A stretch of 64,000 nucleotides of DNA, taken from an uncultured Flavobacteriales bacterium (GTDB lineage: Bacteria; Bacteroidota; Bacteroidia; Flavobacteriales; Crocinitomicaceae). The notes beneath the pieces were generated by a model, which had not been told where the DNA came from, ran no database searches, and saw only the letters and a program-made list of their open reading frames with translations. Location: positions 1 through 64,000 of the forward strand of contig CAMLFH010000020.1 in assembly GCA_946479285.1 (NCBI GenBank), given 5' to 3'. Made by a program: the position numbers and the translations under genes. Below, piece after piece: positions 49,711-59,227 of this stretch (the first letter of the stretch is position 1; the number at the start of each line of letters is the position of its first letter).

Positions 49711-51585
49711 ATGAATTTTCTTTCCGTTGAAAACCTGACGAAATCTTTTGGAGATCGCGTAATCTTCTCAGACGTTACTTTCGGAATTGACCAGGGAGAC
49801 AAAGTGGCTATCGTAGCCAAAAACGGGAATGGAAAAACAACTTTACTGCGTTGTTTGATGAACCTGGAACAATACGATTCCGGTCGTGTTGTATACAGAA
49901 ATGATCTGCGCGTTGCATTTATGCAGCAGACAGAAACACTGGACGAATCTCATACGATCCTGGAGGCCGTTTTTTCACACGACCTGCCGGAATTACAAAT
50001 CGTTAAGAAATACAACCAGGCGCTTCGTGAAGGAAACGAAGAAGCAATTCATGCATGTTACGAAGAATTGACGGAATTGAACGCCTGGGACATGGAAGTG
50101 AAAGTCAACCAGATTCTTTCTGTTCTGAAATTGAACGATACCAGTTTATTGGTTGGAAGCCTTTCCGGTGGACAAAAGAAACGCGTTGCTCTTGCCCAGG
50201 TTTTGGTGGCAGAAGCAGATTTCCTGATCCTGGATGAGCCTACAAATCACCTGGATTTAGACATGATCGAATGGCTGGAAGAATACCTTTCCAAATCGAA
50301 ATCTACGATCTTAATGGTAACTCACGACCGCTATTTCTTAGAAGTTGTGTGCGATACGATCTATGAACTGGAAGATAAAACGATCTATAAATACAAAGGG
50401 AATTTCTCCTACTATTTAGAGAAAAAAGCAGAGCGACAGGATCAATTACAATCTACCATTGATAAAGCACGCAATACCTTTAAAAAAGAGCTGGATTGGA
50501 TCCGCAGACAGCCCAAAGCGCGTGGAACGAAACAGAAGGCGCGCGTTGATAATTTCCAGGATGTAAAGAAAGTAGCCAGTCAGCGCATTGACGACGACGA
50601 AATTGATATCCCGGTAAAGATGGAGCGTTTGGGTTCCAAGATCCTGGAACTGCATAAAATCGGGAAATCTTACGGTGATAAAGTCATTTTAGAGAACTTC
50701 TCTTACAATTTTCAGCGCAAAGAACGACTGGGAATCGTTGGTAACAACGGAACAGGTAAATCTACTTTCCTGAACATCATTCAAAGCAGGGAAGAGGTTG
50801 ATAAGGGAAAAGTGGTAACCGGTGAAACCGTGCTTTTTGGATATTACAGCCAGGATCTGATCAAAGTTAGTGAAGACAAAAAAGTAATCGACGTGATTCG
50901 CGATATCGCTGAATTCATTCCGTTGGAAAAAGGAAAGCAACTTTCTGCTGCGCAATTCCTGGAGAAGTTCCTGTTTCCGCGACACATGCACTACAACTTT
51001 GTACACAAGCTGAGTGGTGGAGAAAAAAGACGTCTGAAATTGATGACCGTTCTAATGTCCAATCCGAATTTCCTAATCCTGGATGAACCTACAAACGATT
51101 TGGACATCTTCGTAATGAGTGTTCTCGAAGATTATTTGAGAACCTTCGAAGGCTGTTTGATCGTTGTTTCTCACGACCGTTACTTCATGGATAAAATGGT
51201 TGATCACCTCTTTGTTTTTGAAGGACAGGGAGCAATCAAAGACATTATCGGGAATTATACCGAATTCAGAAAGCAAACTGCAGCCGATTACAAAAAGGAG
51301 AAGCAGGCAGACGATAAACCGGTTGAAGTAGTAAAGGTGAAGCAGATCTCGGAAGAAGCTCCGAAAGAGAAACGGAAACTGTCATTCAAAGAAAAAAGTG
51401 AGTTTGATCAGATCGAAAAGGATTTGGAGCGCCTGGAAGAAGAAAAAAACAAGTGGACAAATGTACTTTCCGATTCAACTGCAAGTACAGAAAAATTAAT
51501 CGAAGCCGGAGAAAAACTAAATTCCATTGTTTCAGATATCGATGAGAAAACAGAACGCTGGATCGAATTGTCTGAGTTCGCTTAA
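49711..51585 (+). CDS. Uup-like ABC-F ATPase
   Basis: 624 aa, no transmembrane segment. Two ABC cassettes: Walker A AIVAKNGNGKTTLL and GIVGNNGTGKSTFL, signatures GSLSGGQKKRVALAQVL and HKLSGGEKRRLKLMTVL, Walker B FLILDEPTNHLDLDMIEWLEEYL and FLILDEPTNDLDIFVMSVLEDYL. The linker (about 235-310, KKELDWIRRQPKARGTKQKARVDNF) and the C-terminal coiled coil (about 545-624) match Uup. ABC-F proteins act on ribosomes; Uup is linked to ribosome function and DNA-junction binding. A structured leader of about 80 nt precedes it. Confidence 0.9.
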   Translation: MNFLSVENLTKSFGDRVIFSDVTFGIDQGDKVAIVAKNGNGKTTLLRCLMNLEQYDSGRVVYRNDLRVAFMQQTETLDESHTILEAVFSHDLPELQIVKKYNQALREGNEEAIHACYEELTELNAWDMEVKVNQILSVLKLNDTSLLVGSLSGGQKKRVALAQVLVAEADFLILDEPTNHLDLDMIEWLEEYLSKSKSTILMVTHDRYFLEVVCDTIYELEDKTIYKYKGNFSYYLEKKAERQDQLQSTIDKARNTFKKELDWIRRQPKARGTKQKARVDNFQDVKKVASQRIDDDEIDIPVKMERLGSKILELHKIGKSYGDKVILENFSYNFQRKERLGIVGNNGTGKSTFLNIIQSREEVDKGKVVTGETVLFGYYSQDLIKVSEDKKVIDVIRDIAEFIPLEKGKQLSAAQFLEKFLFPRHMHYNFVHKLSGGEKRRLKLMTVLMSNPNFLILDEPTNDLDIFVMSVLEDYLRTFEGCLIVVSHDRYFMDKMVDHLFVFEGQGAIKDIIGNYTEFRKQTAADYKKEKQADDKPVEVVKVKQISEEAPKEKRKLSFKEKSEFDQIEKDLERLEEEKNKWTNVLSDSTASTEKLIEAGEKLNSIVSDIDEKTERWIELSEFA

Positions 51586-51597
51586 ACTGTTAAGTAT

Positions 51598-52950
51598 TCA
51601 GCGAACAACCAGTTTCTGAACACCGCGTTCGTTTGTGTTTTCAATTTCCACGAAGTAAATTCCTGATCTCAAATCAGTAATACGGATTTCTGATTCCAGG
51701 GAGTGTTTTCCGGTCCAAACCGCATGGCCAATTGCATTTCGGAGAACAATGTTACAATCGGAATAAGCTGAACGAACCAAAACATACTCAGAGGCCGGAT
51801 TTGGTTCAATAGTAAAAGTTAGGGATTTTTGTTCCGGAATTCCCAATTCATCAAAAGTTTGAGCACCGCAGCCATTGGTTGATTTGAATCCGTAATCCGG
51901 ATCGTTTACGATATTATTCCCGAAAACAGTCAGATCTGAAGCAGAGGCTGTAAGCGACATTTGGCGTGCAGGCGAGCAATCCAAGCTAAAGGTCCAGGCC
52001 AGCCAGCTGATGTTTCGTGAACACGCTTCATTCAAAATAATCGGGTATAAGGCGGAAAGATCATTAATGCCGCATTCTCCCGGATTTGATCCGTCCTGGT
52101 TTGAAGCTACTTCCCCCAAAATAAAACAAACATCGGTGTTTTGAGCTTCGGTCAGTTTGGTTTGTACCTGGGCAAGCGTATTTGCATAGCCATACCAATA
52201 AGCATGTGAGGAAAAAATCAGGTTGTGGCGCGAATCACTTTGGTTCATTTCTTCTGCAATGGATAATAATTCGGTAGAAGACTGCCCACAGTCCGGAGCA
52301 TCGATCATAATTGGAACATGCACACCTGCTTGGCGAAGCTGATTAACAGCTGCCGAATAATTGGTTTTGAAAATAGTTAACTCGGAAGCAGGCGATCCTG
52401 TCCAGCGCACAAAATCAAACTCATTTGCCAGGTTGATGATTAAATGTGATTTATTGGTTTCGATCAGTGCAAGTACATTCGGGTCCGTCCAGAAATTCAT
52501 GACCGTGGAATCGAAATAAGCCCAATTGTCTTTACAGGTAATGTACGAATCGTCATGAATGCTGAGAATGGGGATCATTTTCTTTGAAATGCAATAAGCG
52601 ATAATATTGCTTAAATGTCCGTTGGTTACATATCCGTCAACTGTTCCGGGAGTTCCGTTGCTTGGAGGACCAGGAATATCACGCCAGTTTTGTCCGTCTG
52701 TATACCAGGGAATTCGGATCGCATTTGCACCCGTGTTCGCCACTTCATCAATGTAAGCCTGATAGCCGGCCGGATCAGCCAGTGAAATATCTCCCTGGTT
52801 TATCAACCCGTAGTTAACCCCGCGAAGAATAATGGATTGTCCGTTGGTTAATGTGAGGTTTTTACCTACAACTTGTAAAGTGGTTTGTTGAGATTCAGCC
52901 TGAAAAGTGCATGCAATTGCCAACAGAAGAATTGTAACGTGTTTTTTCAT
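51598..52950 (-). CDS. GH5-like glycoside hydrolase with T9SS domain
   Basis: 450 aa. Signal peptide (cut near ESQ-QTT), then a TIM-barrel of the cellulase family: ILRGVNYGLINQGDI, GANAIRIPWYT, MIPILSIHD, LIINLANEFDF (acid/base Glu in the NE pair), LIFSSHAYWYGY, VCFILGEVAS (nucleophile Glu) and ISWLAWTFSLD. The last about 80 residues are a type A T9SS sorting domain (TFTIEPNPASEYVLVRS to GVQKLVVR). It should be a surface-displayed or released beta-glycanase, perhaps mannanase- or cellulase-like; substrate unknown. The ATG at 52950 is preferred over the TTG at 52956. Confidence 0.88.
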   Translation of the reverse strand: MKKHVTILLLAIACTFQAESQQTTLQVVGKNLTLTNGQSIILRGVNYGLINQGDISLADPAGYQAYIDEVANTGANAIRIPWYTDGQNWRDIPGPPSNGTPGTVDGYVTNGHLSNIIAYCISKKMIPILSIHDDSYITCKDNWAYFDSTVMNFWTDPNVLALIETNKSHLIINLANEFDFVRWTGSPASELTIFKTNYSAAVNQLRQAGVHVPIMIDAPDCGQSSTELLSIAEEMNQSDSRHNLIFSSHAYWYGYANTLAQVQTKLTEAQNTDVCFILGEVASNQDGSNPGECGINDLSALYPIILNEACSRNISWLAWTFSLDCSPARQMSLTASASDLTVFGNNIVNDPDYGFKSTNGCGAQTFDELGIPEQKSLTFTIEPNPASEYVLVRSAYSDCNIVLRNAIGHAVWTGKHSLESEIRITDLRSGIYFVEIENTNERGVQKLVVR

Positions 52951-53079
52951 GTTCAACTTGTTCTAAATAATAAGTCAGTTCAAAAATTTCTTTCAGGCGA
53001 CAGTTAAGTTACTGAAAATTCACGCACAAACCTTAATTATTTCAATATCCTGTTTATTTTTAAATAAAGGTTTAAATTA

Positions 53080-53099
53080 TTTTTAGATAAGACTAAAAA
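53080..53099. promoter_or_regulatory. Candidate metal-regulator operator (TTTTTAG-N6-CTAAAAA)
   Basis: A perfect 7-bp inverted repeat with a 6-bp centre, sitting 7 bp upstream of the -7 box at 53107 where the -33 element would be. The shape resembles DtxR/MntR-type operators, which contain TTTAG..CTAAA arms. Confidence 0.45.
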
Positions 53100-53106
53100 A
53101 TAGTTT

Positions 53107-53114
53107 TATATTTG
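53107..53114 (+). promoter_or_regulatory. -7 promoter box of the TonB receptor gene
   Basis: TATATTTG, exact match to TAnnTTTG, 15 bp before the GTG start at 53130. Confidence 0.6.
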
Positions 53115-53129
53115 CTTAAAATAATTTTT

Positions 53130-55217
53130 GTGCGAAATCTGCTTTTATTTATTTTCTTAAGTGCTGCTTACTTTTCGATGAGTCAAAATCAATCAACCGC
53201 TTCGGATTCATTGAGAACCGCAGCTGATTCACTCCGTGAAATCGAAGAAGTAACGGTTACAGGAAGCCGCTTGGCTCAATCCAAAAAGAACAGCGTTATT
53301 TCAGTTTCTACCATAGACCAAAAATTATTCAGAGCTATTTCTGCGTCTACTATTTCGGATGCATTAAAGTTTTCTCCGGGAATCCGCATGGAAACGAATT
53401 GTCAGACTTGTAACTATACGCAAGTCAGAATGAATGGTTTGGGCGGTTCATATTCTCAAATTTTAATCAATGGAAGACCGTTATTTTCATCCTTAATGGG
53501 CTTGTATGGCCTGGAGCAGATTCCAACGAATATTGTTGACAGAATCGAGGTTGTGAACGGTGGTGGATCAGTTTTGTACGGTTCCAACGCCATTGCAGGA
53601 ACAATCAACATTATCACCAAACATCCGGAATACAATTTCATCGAAGTTTCTGATAAAGTGTCACTAATTCCCAAAGGACCGGTGGAACAAGCGATTCAGT
53701 TAAATGGAGCTTTTGTCTCCAAATCTAAGAAAAGCGGCTTTCTTTTCTCCGGTATGAATAAAGTCCGTGATGGTTATGACCGCAACAATGACGGGTTTAC
53801 AGAAATTCCGCGGGTAAACAGCTCTTTATTAGGGATTAACGCATTTCAGAACATAGGCAGATCGATTGAATTGCATGCAGATTTTTGGATCCTGCACGAA
53901 CAGCGCCAGGGCGGGCAATTGTGGAATGGAGATCCGCAGCAGGCAGAGCAAAGTGAATTCAGAAATCAGGTTACAAGCATCGGACAATTTTCCGGAATTT
54001 GGAAATCACGGAATAAAAAGTGGAACGTTCAGGCATATACCGGCTATCAAAAAACAAACAGAAATCATTATACAGGTCTCGATCATGCAGAAGCGTGGGG
54101 AAAAACCAATAACATCACGCTGCAGTCCGGTGTTCAATTTGGATTTACACAAAGATTCGGTACAAAAAGCAAATCTACACTCATAGGCGGTGTAGAACAT
54201 TATTACGATGCGATCCGGGATGAGATCCGAGGCTATGATTATTCCATCGACCAGAACATTACACAGTTTGCCGGATTCCTGCAGGATCAGTTTGATTTGG
54301 GTGAGAAATGGTTATTTGTAGCCGGAGTTCGAACCACCAATCACTCCAAGGTTCAGAATTTGATTGTAACTCCTAGAGCGGCTCTTTTATTCAAAGCGAA
54401 TGGGCAATGGCAGTTTCGGCTGTCTTACGGTAACGGATTTAAAGCTCCGCAGGTTTTTGAAACCGATATGCACATTGCCTTCGCGAACGGTGGAATTTCT
54501 CAGATCCGCGTAGATAAAGAGTTGAAAAGCGAAAAATCTCACGCCTATTCTGCCCAGGTAAATTGGAGCAGAAGAAGAAAGAAGATGCTTTATTCGTCGG
54601 AGTTAACGCTATTCCACACACAATTGCTGCATTCCTTTGTTTTGAATGAAATTCCCAGTTCTGATCCGGATAAAACACTGTTGCTGCGAACAAATGGTTC
54701 CAATGCAGAAGTAAGCGGTTTGAGTGAATCGGTTCGTTTGCGCTGGGATAAGTATATACAGGTGGATTTGAATGTGACTTACCAGGAATCACGCTTTACG
54801 GAAGCACAGCAATGGTCGTTGGAAGTGGAACCGGTGAAAGCTTTCCTAAGAACGCCAAATCTTTATGGTTCTTCAACTGTTTCTATCTTCCCGGAAGGCA
54901 GTTGGTCCGGATCTTTTAGTTGCGTGTACACCGGAAGCATGCTGGTTCCTCATTTCGGAGGTGCACCGGAATTGGATCACGATGTGCTTCTGAAAACAAA
55001 CTCCTTTTTTGATGTGGGAATCAGAGCAGAACACGCCATTCATATTCATAAATTGGAGCAAACAGTACGTATTGGTCTCGGAATCCAGAATTTATTCGAC
55101 AGCTACCAAAGTGATTTTGATACTTCCAAATTCCGCGACAGTAATTTTGTGTACGGACCACCAAAGCCAAGAACTGTTTTCGTGGATTTAAAATGGGTGA
55201 TAGGGGGAAAGCATTAA
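53130..55217 (+). CDS. TonB-dependent outer-membrane receptor with CxxC plug
   Basis: 695 aa. Signal peptide (MRNLLLFIFLSAAYFSMS-QNQ), TonB-box region (REIEEVTVTGSR), plug with SDALKFSPGIRMETNCQTCNYTQVRMNGLGG (Cys91 and Cys94), LINGRPLFSSLMGLYGLEQIP and the conserved IEVVNGGGSVLYGSNAIAGTINIITK, then a long barrel ending FVDLKWVIGGKH. No carboxypeptidase-like N-terminal domain. The plug CxxC is seen in a subset of Bacteroidota receptors; a metal or metal-chelate substrate is inferred, helped by the palindrome over the promoter. The ORF begins at TTG 53112 inside the -7 box, so I use the GTG at 53130. Confidence 0.88.
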   Translation: MRNLLLFIFLSAAYFSMSQNQSTASDSLRTAADSLREIEEVTVTGSRLAQSKKNSVISVSTIDQKLFRAISASTISDALKFSPGIRMETNCQTCNYTQVRMNGLGGSYSQILINGRPLFSSLMGLYGLEQIPTNIVDRIEVVNGGGSVLYGSNAIAGTINIITKHPEYNFIEVSDKVSLIPKGPVEQAIQLNGAFVSKSKKSGFLFSGMNKVRDGYDRNNDGFTEIPRVNSSLLGINAFQNIGRSIELHADFWILHEQRQGGQLWNGDPQQAEQSEFRNQVTSIGQFSGIWKSRNKKWNVQAYTGYQKTNRNHYTGLDHAEAWGKTNNITLQSGVQFGFTQRFGTKSKSTLIGGVEHYYDAIRDEIRGYDYSIDQNITQFAGFLQDQFDLGEKWLFVAGVRTTNHSKVQNLIVTPRAALLFKANGQWQFRLSYGNGFKAPQVFETDMHIAFANGGISQIRVDKELKSEKSHAYSAQVNWSRRRKKMLYSSELTLFHTQLLHSFVLNEIPSSDPDKTLLLRTNGSNAEVSGLSESVRLRWDKYIQVDLNVTYQESRFTEAQQWSLEVEPVKAFLRTPNLYGSSTVSIFPEGSWSGSFSCVYTGSMLVPHFGGAPELDHDVLLKTNSFFDVGIRAEHAIHIHKLEQTVRIGLGIQNLFDSYQSDFDTSKFRDSNFVYGPPKPRTVFVDLKWVIGGKH

Positions 55218-55223
55218 TTCATG

Positions 55224-55269
55224 GTAGGCGCGCGATTCACAGTAGGTACGCGATTAATCGCGTGCCTAC
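55224..55269. repeat. GTAGG-CGCG palindrome with half copy
   Basis: A 28-bp palindrome with one wobble (arms GTAGGTACGCG and CGCGTGCCTAC around ATTAAT, 55242-55269) is preceded by an extra left arm GTAGGCGCGCGATT at 55224-55237. Located between convergent genes. A perfect copy is at 60870-60903. Confidence 0.85.
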
Positions 55270-55281
55270 CATATTTTCCCA

Positions 55282-57252
55282 TCAAATCCTGACCCCGATC
55301 ACACAAACGTCATCCACCTGTTCCAATTCGCCTTTCCAGTTTTCAAAGGTGTTTTCCAGGTACTCTTTTTGTTCTTGCATTGGCCTGTTGTGAATAGCAA
55401 GAATGGAATCCTTGAATTGTTTGTATTTGAATTTCTTCCCGTTCTGACCTCCGAATTGATCGGCATAGCCATCTGTAAACAGGTAAATCGTTGTTTTTGG
55501 TTCCAAAATAATGGAATGCGTGCTAAACGGCTTTTCCTCCGCGTACTTTCCAATCGGCTGCTTGTCGGGTTTCCATTCGGTAATTTCATTGCTTCCCGCC
55601 GGAACCAGCCACAACGGATTATTCGCTCCTGACCAAAGTAATTCACGTGTTTTGACATTTAGACAACCCAAACTGATGTCCATTCCGTCTTTCACATTTT
55701 CTACACTTTTGTTGAAGGTCGAAATAACCAATTCACGTGTTTTGTCAAGAATCTTTCCTGGTTCTACCAGGTTGAACTCCAAAACAGATCGGTTTAGTGC
55801 ATTACAGCAGATTACACTTACCATAGCACCCGGCACGCCATGTCCTGTACAATCAGCTGCTGCAAAGAACAAGTATTCTTCCGGACCTGTTCCATTTACA
55901 ACCGTATGCTGCTCAAGCCAGTAAAAATCCCCGGCAACAATATCTTTGGGTTTGTAAAGAATGAAACTTTCCGGTAAAGTTTGGTGCCAATAATCGACAG
56001 CCGGTAAAATAGCATCCTGCAGTCGTTTTGCATAAGTGATGGAATCTAAGATCTCCCGGTTTTTGTATTCCAAACTGTCCTTTTGCTCTTCTACCAGGCT
56101 TTTTTGTTCCAGGATGATCTTATTTGCCTTGTTTTTTTGCTTTAATGAGCGGAAGAGTAAGAATCCGAGCCCAATGAAAACAACCATGCTTGCTGCGAAG
56201 AAGTATTTTTGAATCTTTTCACTTTCGAGTTGTTTGGTCTGATTTTCAAACTTGATCTGGTTCTTTTCAGTTTCGTATTTCTTGCTCAATTCTGAAAGTT
56301 GATGCGCATTTTCCAGGGAGAAGATAGAGTCTTTGATAGCAATGTATGTCTTTAAAACACCAAATGCCGCCAGATCATTTCCCATTGCATGATGCAGATT
56401 TGCCAAATGCATGTGGGTGGCCATGGTGTTCGCATTGTAAATATTGTTCGAATTTTTAATACTTGCTTCAAAAAGAGGAAGTGCTTTCGAATATTGTTTT
56501 TGAAAGTAATAAGCCAATCCTAAGTTGTCTGTCCAGGTAATTCCTTTGGAGGCGGTGCCTAGAATAGCAATAGCTTTCTCATAATATTCGATGGCTTTTT
56601 CGTAATTCTTCTGCTTCATGAAAATATTGGCATAGTTCCCGTAAACGTTCGGATCAACAACACCCATCTGATTCATGACATCCATGGCTTTTTTGATGTA
56701 GACTGTTGCCGAGTCCAATTGATTTTTAAACTCATAACAGATACTGAGGTTTTGATAAATGATCAATTGTCCCTGTGGGAAATTATTCTTGATGAATACT
56801 TTATTGGAAGCCTGGAATTTTTCAATAGCTTCATCATTGCGTTTCAAATCGCGGTAAAGGATCCCGATATTGGCTTCGCTTTTCGCGACTCCCATTTCAT
56901 CAGGCACTTTTTTGTAGTAGCGGATCGAAAGCAGGTAGTTTTCAATCGATTTAGGGGTGTTTCCCGCTTCGTCCATCAGAATCCCCAGGTTTTTGTATGC
57001 CAAAGCAATTCCCGGATTGTATTTTAGTTTTTTAGCCAGTTTAACATTCCCCAGAAGTAATTTTTCCATGGGTTTTGGATGGGTATATTTGAACGACCAG
57101 GAAATATCATTTTGGAAGATGACTTTGTTGGTATCATCTTTCATTTTTGAACAAACTGTTAGGATCGAATCGAGTTGTTTGTCTGTTTGTGAGTAGGAAA
57201 ATGGATGCAGTAGAATGAATAGTAGTGCAAGAACGAGTCCGTTTTGTTTCAT
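55282..57252 (-). CDS. TPR / SpoIIE-like protein phosphatase
   Basis: 656 aa. Signal peptide (cut near SYS-QTD), then about six tetratricopeptide repeats (about 55-320, such as AYKNLGILMDEAGNTPKSIENYLLSIRYY and ANIFMKQKNYEKAIEYYEKAI), one transmembrane helix at about 348-367, a coiled coil (about 370-400) and a PP2C-type SpoIIE domain: DILDSITYAKRLQDAILP, PKDIVAGDFYWLE, AAADCTGHGVPGAMVS, LFTDGYADQFGG and DDVCVIGVRI. The Asp residues for metal binding are present. It resembles sensor phosphatases that reverse anti-sigma or anti-anti-sigma phosphorylation; no partner lies nearby. Confidence 0.9.
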   Translation of the reverse strand: MKQNGLVLALLFILLHPFSYSQTDKQLDSILTVCSKMKDDTNKVIFQNDISWSFKYTHPKPMEKLLLGNVKLAKKLKYNPGIALAYKNLGILMDEAGNTPKSIENYLLSIRYYKKVPDEMGVAKSEANIGILYRDLKRNDEAIEKFQASNKVFIKNNFPQGQLIIYQNLSICYEFKNQLDSATVYIKKAMDVMNQMGVVDPNVYGNYANIFMKQKNYEKAIEYYEKAIAILGTASKGITWTDNLGLAYYFQKQYSKALPLFEASIKNSNNIYNANTMATHMHLANLHHAMGNDLAAFGVLKTYIAIKDSIFSLENAHQLSELSKKYETEKNQIKFENQTKQLESEKIQKYFFAASMVVFIGLGFLLFRSLKQKNKANKIILEQKSLVEEQKDSLEYKNREILDSITYAKRLQDAILPAVDYWHQTLPESFILYKPKDIVAGDFYWLEQHTVVNGTGPEEYLFFAAADCTGHGVPGAMVSVICCNALNRSVLEFNLVEPGKILDKTRELVISTFNKSVENVKDGMDISLGCLNVKTRELLWSGANNPLWLVPAGSNEITEWKPDKQPIGKYAEEKPFSTHSIILEPKTTIYLFTDGYADQFGGQNGKKFKYKQFKDSILAIHNRPMQEQKEYLENTFENWKGELEQVDDVCVIGVRI

Positions 57253-57391
57253 AAGTTTGGGTAGTGCTAAAAGTAATTCGAACTAAAATTAGTAAAAACC
57301 TTTTTTAATTGAGGCAATTTCCATTTTTGAGAGAAAGTTTTATAATATCGGTTTAAATGTGTGAGATTTTTTACTTTTAGAAATAAAAACA

Positions 57392-57940
57392 ATGATCTCC
57401 CGAATTATCCTTTTAGTGGTTCTTTTCCAATCGTCTGCTCTATTTGCCCAGGTTTCTGATGAAGAAATGGAAAAGCTGAAAATCAAATGGCGTGTTGATT
57501 TGAGAGAAAAAGGCCACGAATTGGCTTTGAAGAGTTCCAATGAAGGAATGAGTGAGTTTTCGGATTCGATTCAGCGCCTGTTCCTGGAAGATACTTTTGT
57601 AGTGGAAAATTTGTACCACAACCAAGTCAATAAAGACATCACCAATTTGGGAATGAATAAAGCGGCACTTGCGGGTGCTTCCGAATATGAAGCGTTGATT
57701 GCTAAATATTACCAGATTCTTTTGTCAAAAATGAAACCGGACGACCAGGAATTACTTATTTCCTGGCACAATGAGTGGAAAATACTCCTGGAAAAAGAAC
57801 GTGCTTTGATCGGCAAATTGATGCAGGAAGAATACAGCGGCGGCGGAAGCATTCAGTCACTGACCTACACAAGCCGGCTGATGCGCTCTCAAAAAGACCA
57901 TGCAGTCCAACTCATTGATTACCTCACACATTTAATCTGA
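57392..57940 (+). CDS. LprI-like (DUF1311) secreted protein
   Basis: 182 aa. Signal peptide (cut near LFA-QVS). A mature N-terminal region of about 90 residues is not recognised. The C-terminal half has LLISWHNEWKILLEKERALIGKLMQEEYSGGGSIQSLTYTSRLMRSQKDHAVQL, matching the LprI/DUF1311 pattern of a central Trp, a Gly-Gly-Ser loop and a helix with a Ser/Arg-rich end, though the usual cysteines are absent. LprI proteins inhibit lysozyme in some bacteria. It ends 3 bp before the lipase gene and is probably co-transcribed with it. Confidence 0.7.
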   Translation: MISRIILLVVLFQSSALFAQVSDEEMEKLKIKWRVDLREKGHELALKSSNEGMSEFSDSIQRLFLEDTFVVENLYHNQVNKDITNLGMNKAALAGASEYEALIAKYYQILLSKMKPDDQELLISWHNEWKILLEKERALIGKLMQEEYSGGGSIQSLTYTSRLMRSQKDHAVQLIDYLTHLI

Positions 57941-57943
57941 TCC

Positions 57944-59026
57944 ATGAAAAATAGTTTGATTATCTTCTTTTTAGGATTCTTTTCTGCGTATTCACAAGCG
58001 CAATTGAAGCCGGGATACGATAAAAATGAAGCAGCCGAATTGCTGAAAGTGAATTTTCGTTTTGTAGATTCTTTGAGATGGGATTCATTACCCGGACCGG
58101 AGCGTTTTGAGTTCAAATACCGTTCTCCGGTACTCGGTTTCGACAATAAATGGGATTATTGGGAAGATAAAGCAGGAGTAGGAGTGTTGTCTTTGCGTGG
58201 TACAACTAATAATCCTACAAGCTGGGGAGCGAATTTCTATGCCGGAATGGTTCCCGCAAAAGGATGGATTAAAACCAGTGAAAAAGACACTTTCTATTAT
58301 GAATTATCCAAAGATCCGAAAGCATTGGTACATGTTGGCTGGACAACTTCACTGGGGTGTTTGTGGAAAGATATGGATTCACTGCTATTTGCAAAAATCG
58401 ACCAGGGAAAGAAGGAGTTTTACATCACCGGGCACAGCCAGGGTGGAGCATTGGCTTATTTGCTGACAGCACATTTACTGATCATGCAGGAAAATGGAAT
58501 CATCCCGTCGGATGTTCGTTTCAAAACGTATTGCAGCGCAGCACCTAAACCAGGTAATTTGTATTTCGCTTATTACTATGAAAAAATGACCCAGAACGGC
58601 TGGGCTTACAATACCGTAAATGCTTTGGATTGGGTTCCGGAATCTCCGTTCTCTATTCAGACGGTGAATGATTTTGTGGCCATCAATCCTTTCCAGGACG
58701 CGAAGAAAGCCATCCGAAAACTGCCGTTCTTCCCGCAGCTGGTGGTGATGAGCATGTACAGGAAGATGGACCGCCCTTCCAAAAAAACGCAAAAAAGTTT
58801 TGAAAAGAACCTGGGGAAGAGAATAGGGAAACTGCTGACCAGGAGCCTGAAAGGTTTCGAGCCGCCCGAACTGGTTCATTCATCGGCGTTTACACGCTGT
58901 GGGAATTACATTGTTTTGTACCCCGATGTGGACTATTTTAAGAAGTATCCGCAGGATCCGAAAGCTAAATTCATGAACCATCAGCTGGAACCTTATTTGT
59001 TCATGATTGATAAGTTACCTGAATAA
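57944..59026 (+). CDS. Class 3 lipase family secreted protein
   Basis: 360 aa. Signal peptide (cut near SQA-QLK). The alpha/beta-hydrolase domain has VGVLSLRGTTNNPTSWGANFYAG (lid and oxyanion region), VHVGWTTSL, the nucleophile elbow FYITGHSQGGALAYLLTAHLL with Ser165, YCSAAPKPGN, and NALDWVPESPF (Asp). A late His (ELVHSSAFTRCGNYIVLYP) fits the triad. It should hydrolyse lipid esters in the periplasm or outside. It starts 3 bp after the LprI-like gene. The frame stays open for 54 more codons after its stop (see 59027). Confidence 0.88.
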   Translation: MKNSLIIFFLGFFSAYSQAQLKPGYDKNEAAELLKVNFRFVDSLRWDSLPGPERFEFKYRSPVLGFDNKWDYWEDKAGVGVLSLRGTTNNPTSWGANFYAGMVPAKGWIKTSEKDTFYYELSKDPKALVHVGWTTSLGCLWKDMDSLLFAKIDQGKKEFYITGHSQGGALAYLLTAHLLIMQENGIIPSDVRFKTYCSAAPKPGNLYFAYYYEKMTQNGWAYNTVNALDWVPESPFSIQTVNDFVAINPFQDAKKAIRKLPFFPQLVVMSMYRKMDRPSKKTQKSFEKNLGKRIGKLLTRSLKGFEPPELVHSSAFTRCGNYIVLYPDVDYFKKYPQDPKAKFMNHQLEPYLFMIDKLPE

Positions 59027-59191
59027 TGCTATATTTGGGTAACACTATTTTACGACTCGCTTGATGCTATTCACTTTACCGCTGAAACCTCATTTCTTTT
59101 AAAGAAGAACTATCCGTTTTTGTTGACCAACGAAGGATCTGTCTTGTACGGATATATTTCGATGTGTGGTTTAGTTTCAGTTGAACTGTAA
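59027..59191 (+). pseudogene. Possible protein fragment in frame after the lipase stop
   Basis: Directly after the lipase TAA the same frame encodes 54 residues to the next TAA, including DSLDAIHFTAETSFLLKKN and YPFLLTNEGSVLYGYISM. The sequence looks protein-like, but no start codon precedes it except an internal ATG near its end. It may be the 3' remnant of a lost gene, or a former C-terminal extension. A -7-like TATATTTG lies within it at 59030-59037, possibly for the gene at 59228. Confidence 0.3.
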
Positions 59192-59227
59192 CGAGTAAAA
59201 ATGAATTAGAAACGAATTAGAAAAATT

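Noticed and set aside
49622..49714. 30-codon ORF starting at GTG as a definite leader peptide
   Set aside because: The GTG lies in the -7 promoter box and would be outside the transcript; only weaker internal starts remain, so it is kept only as a low-interest finding.
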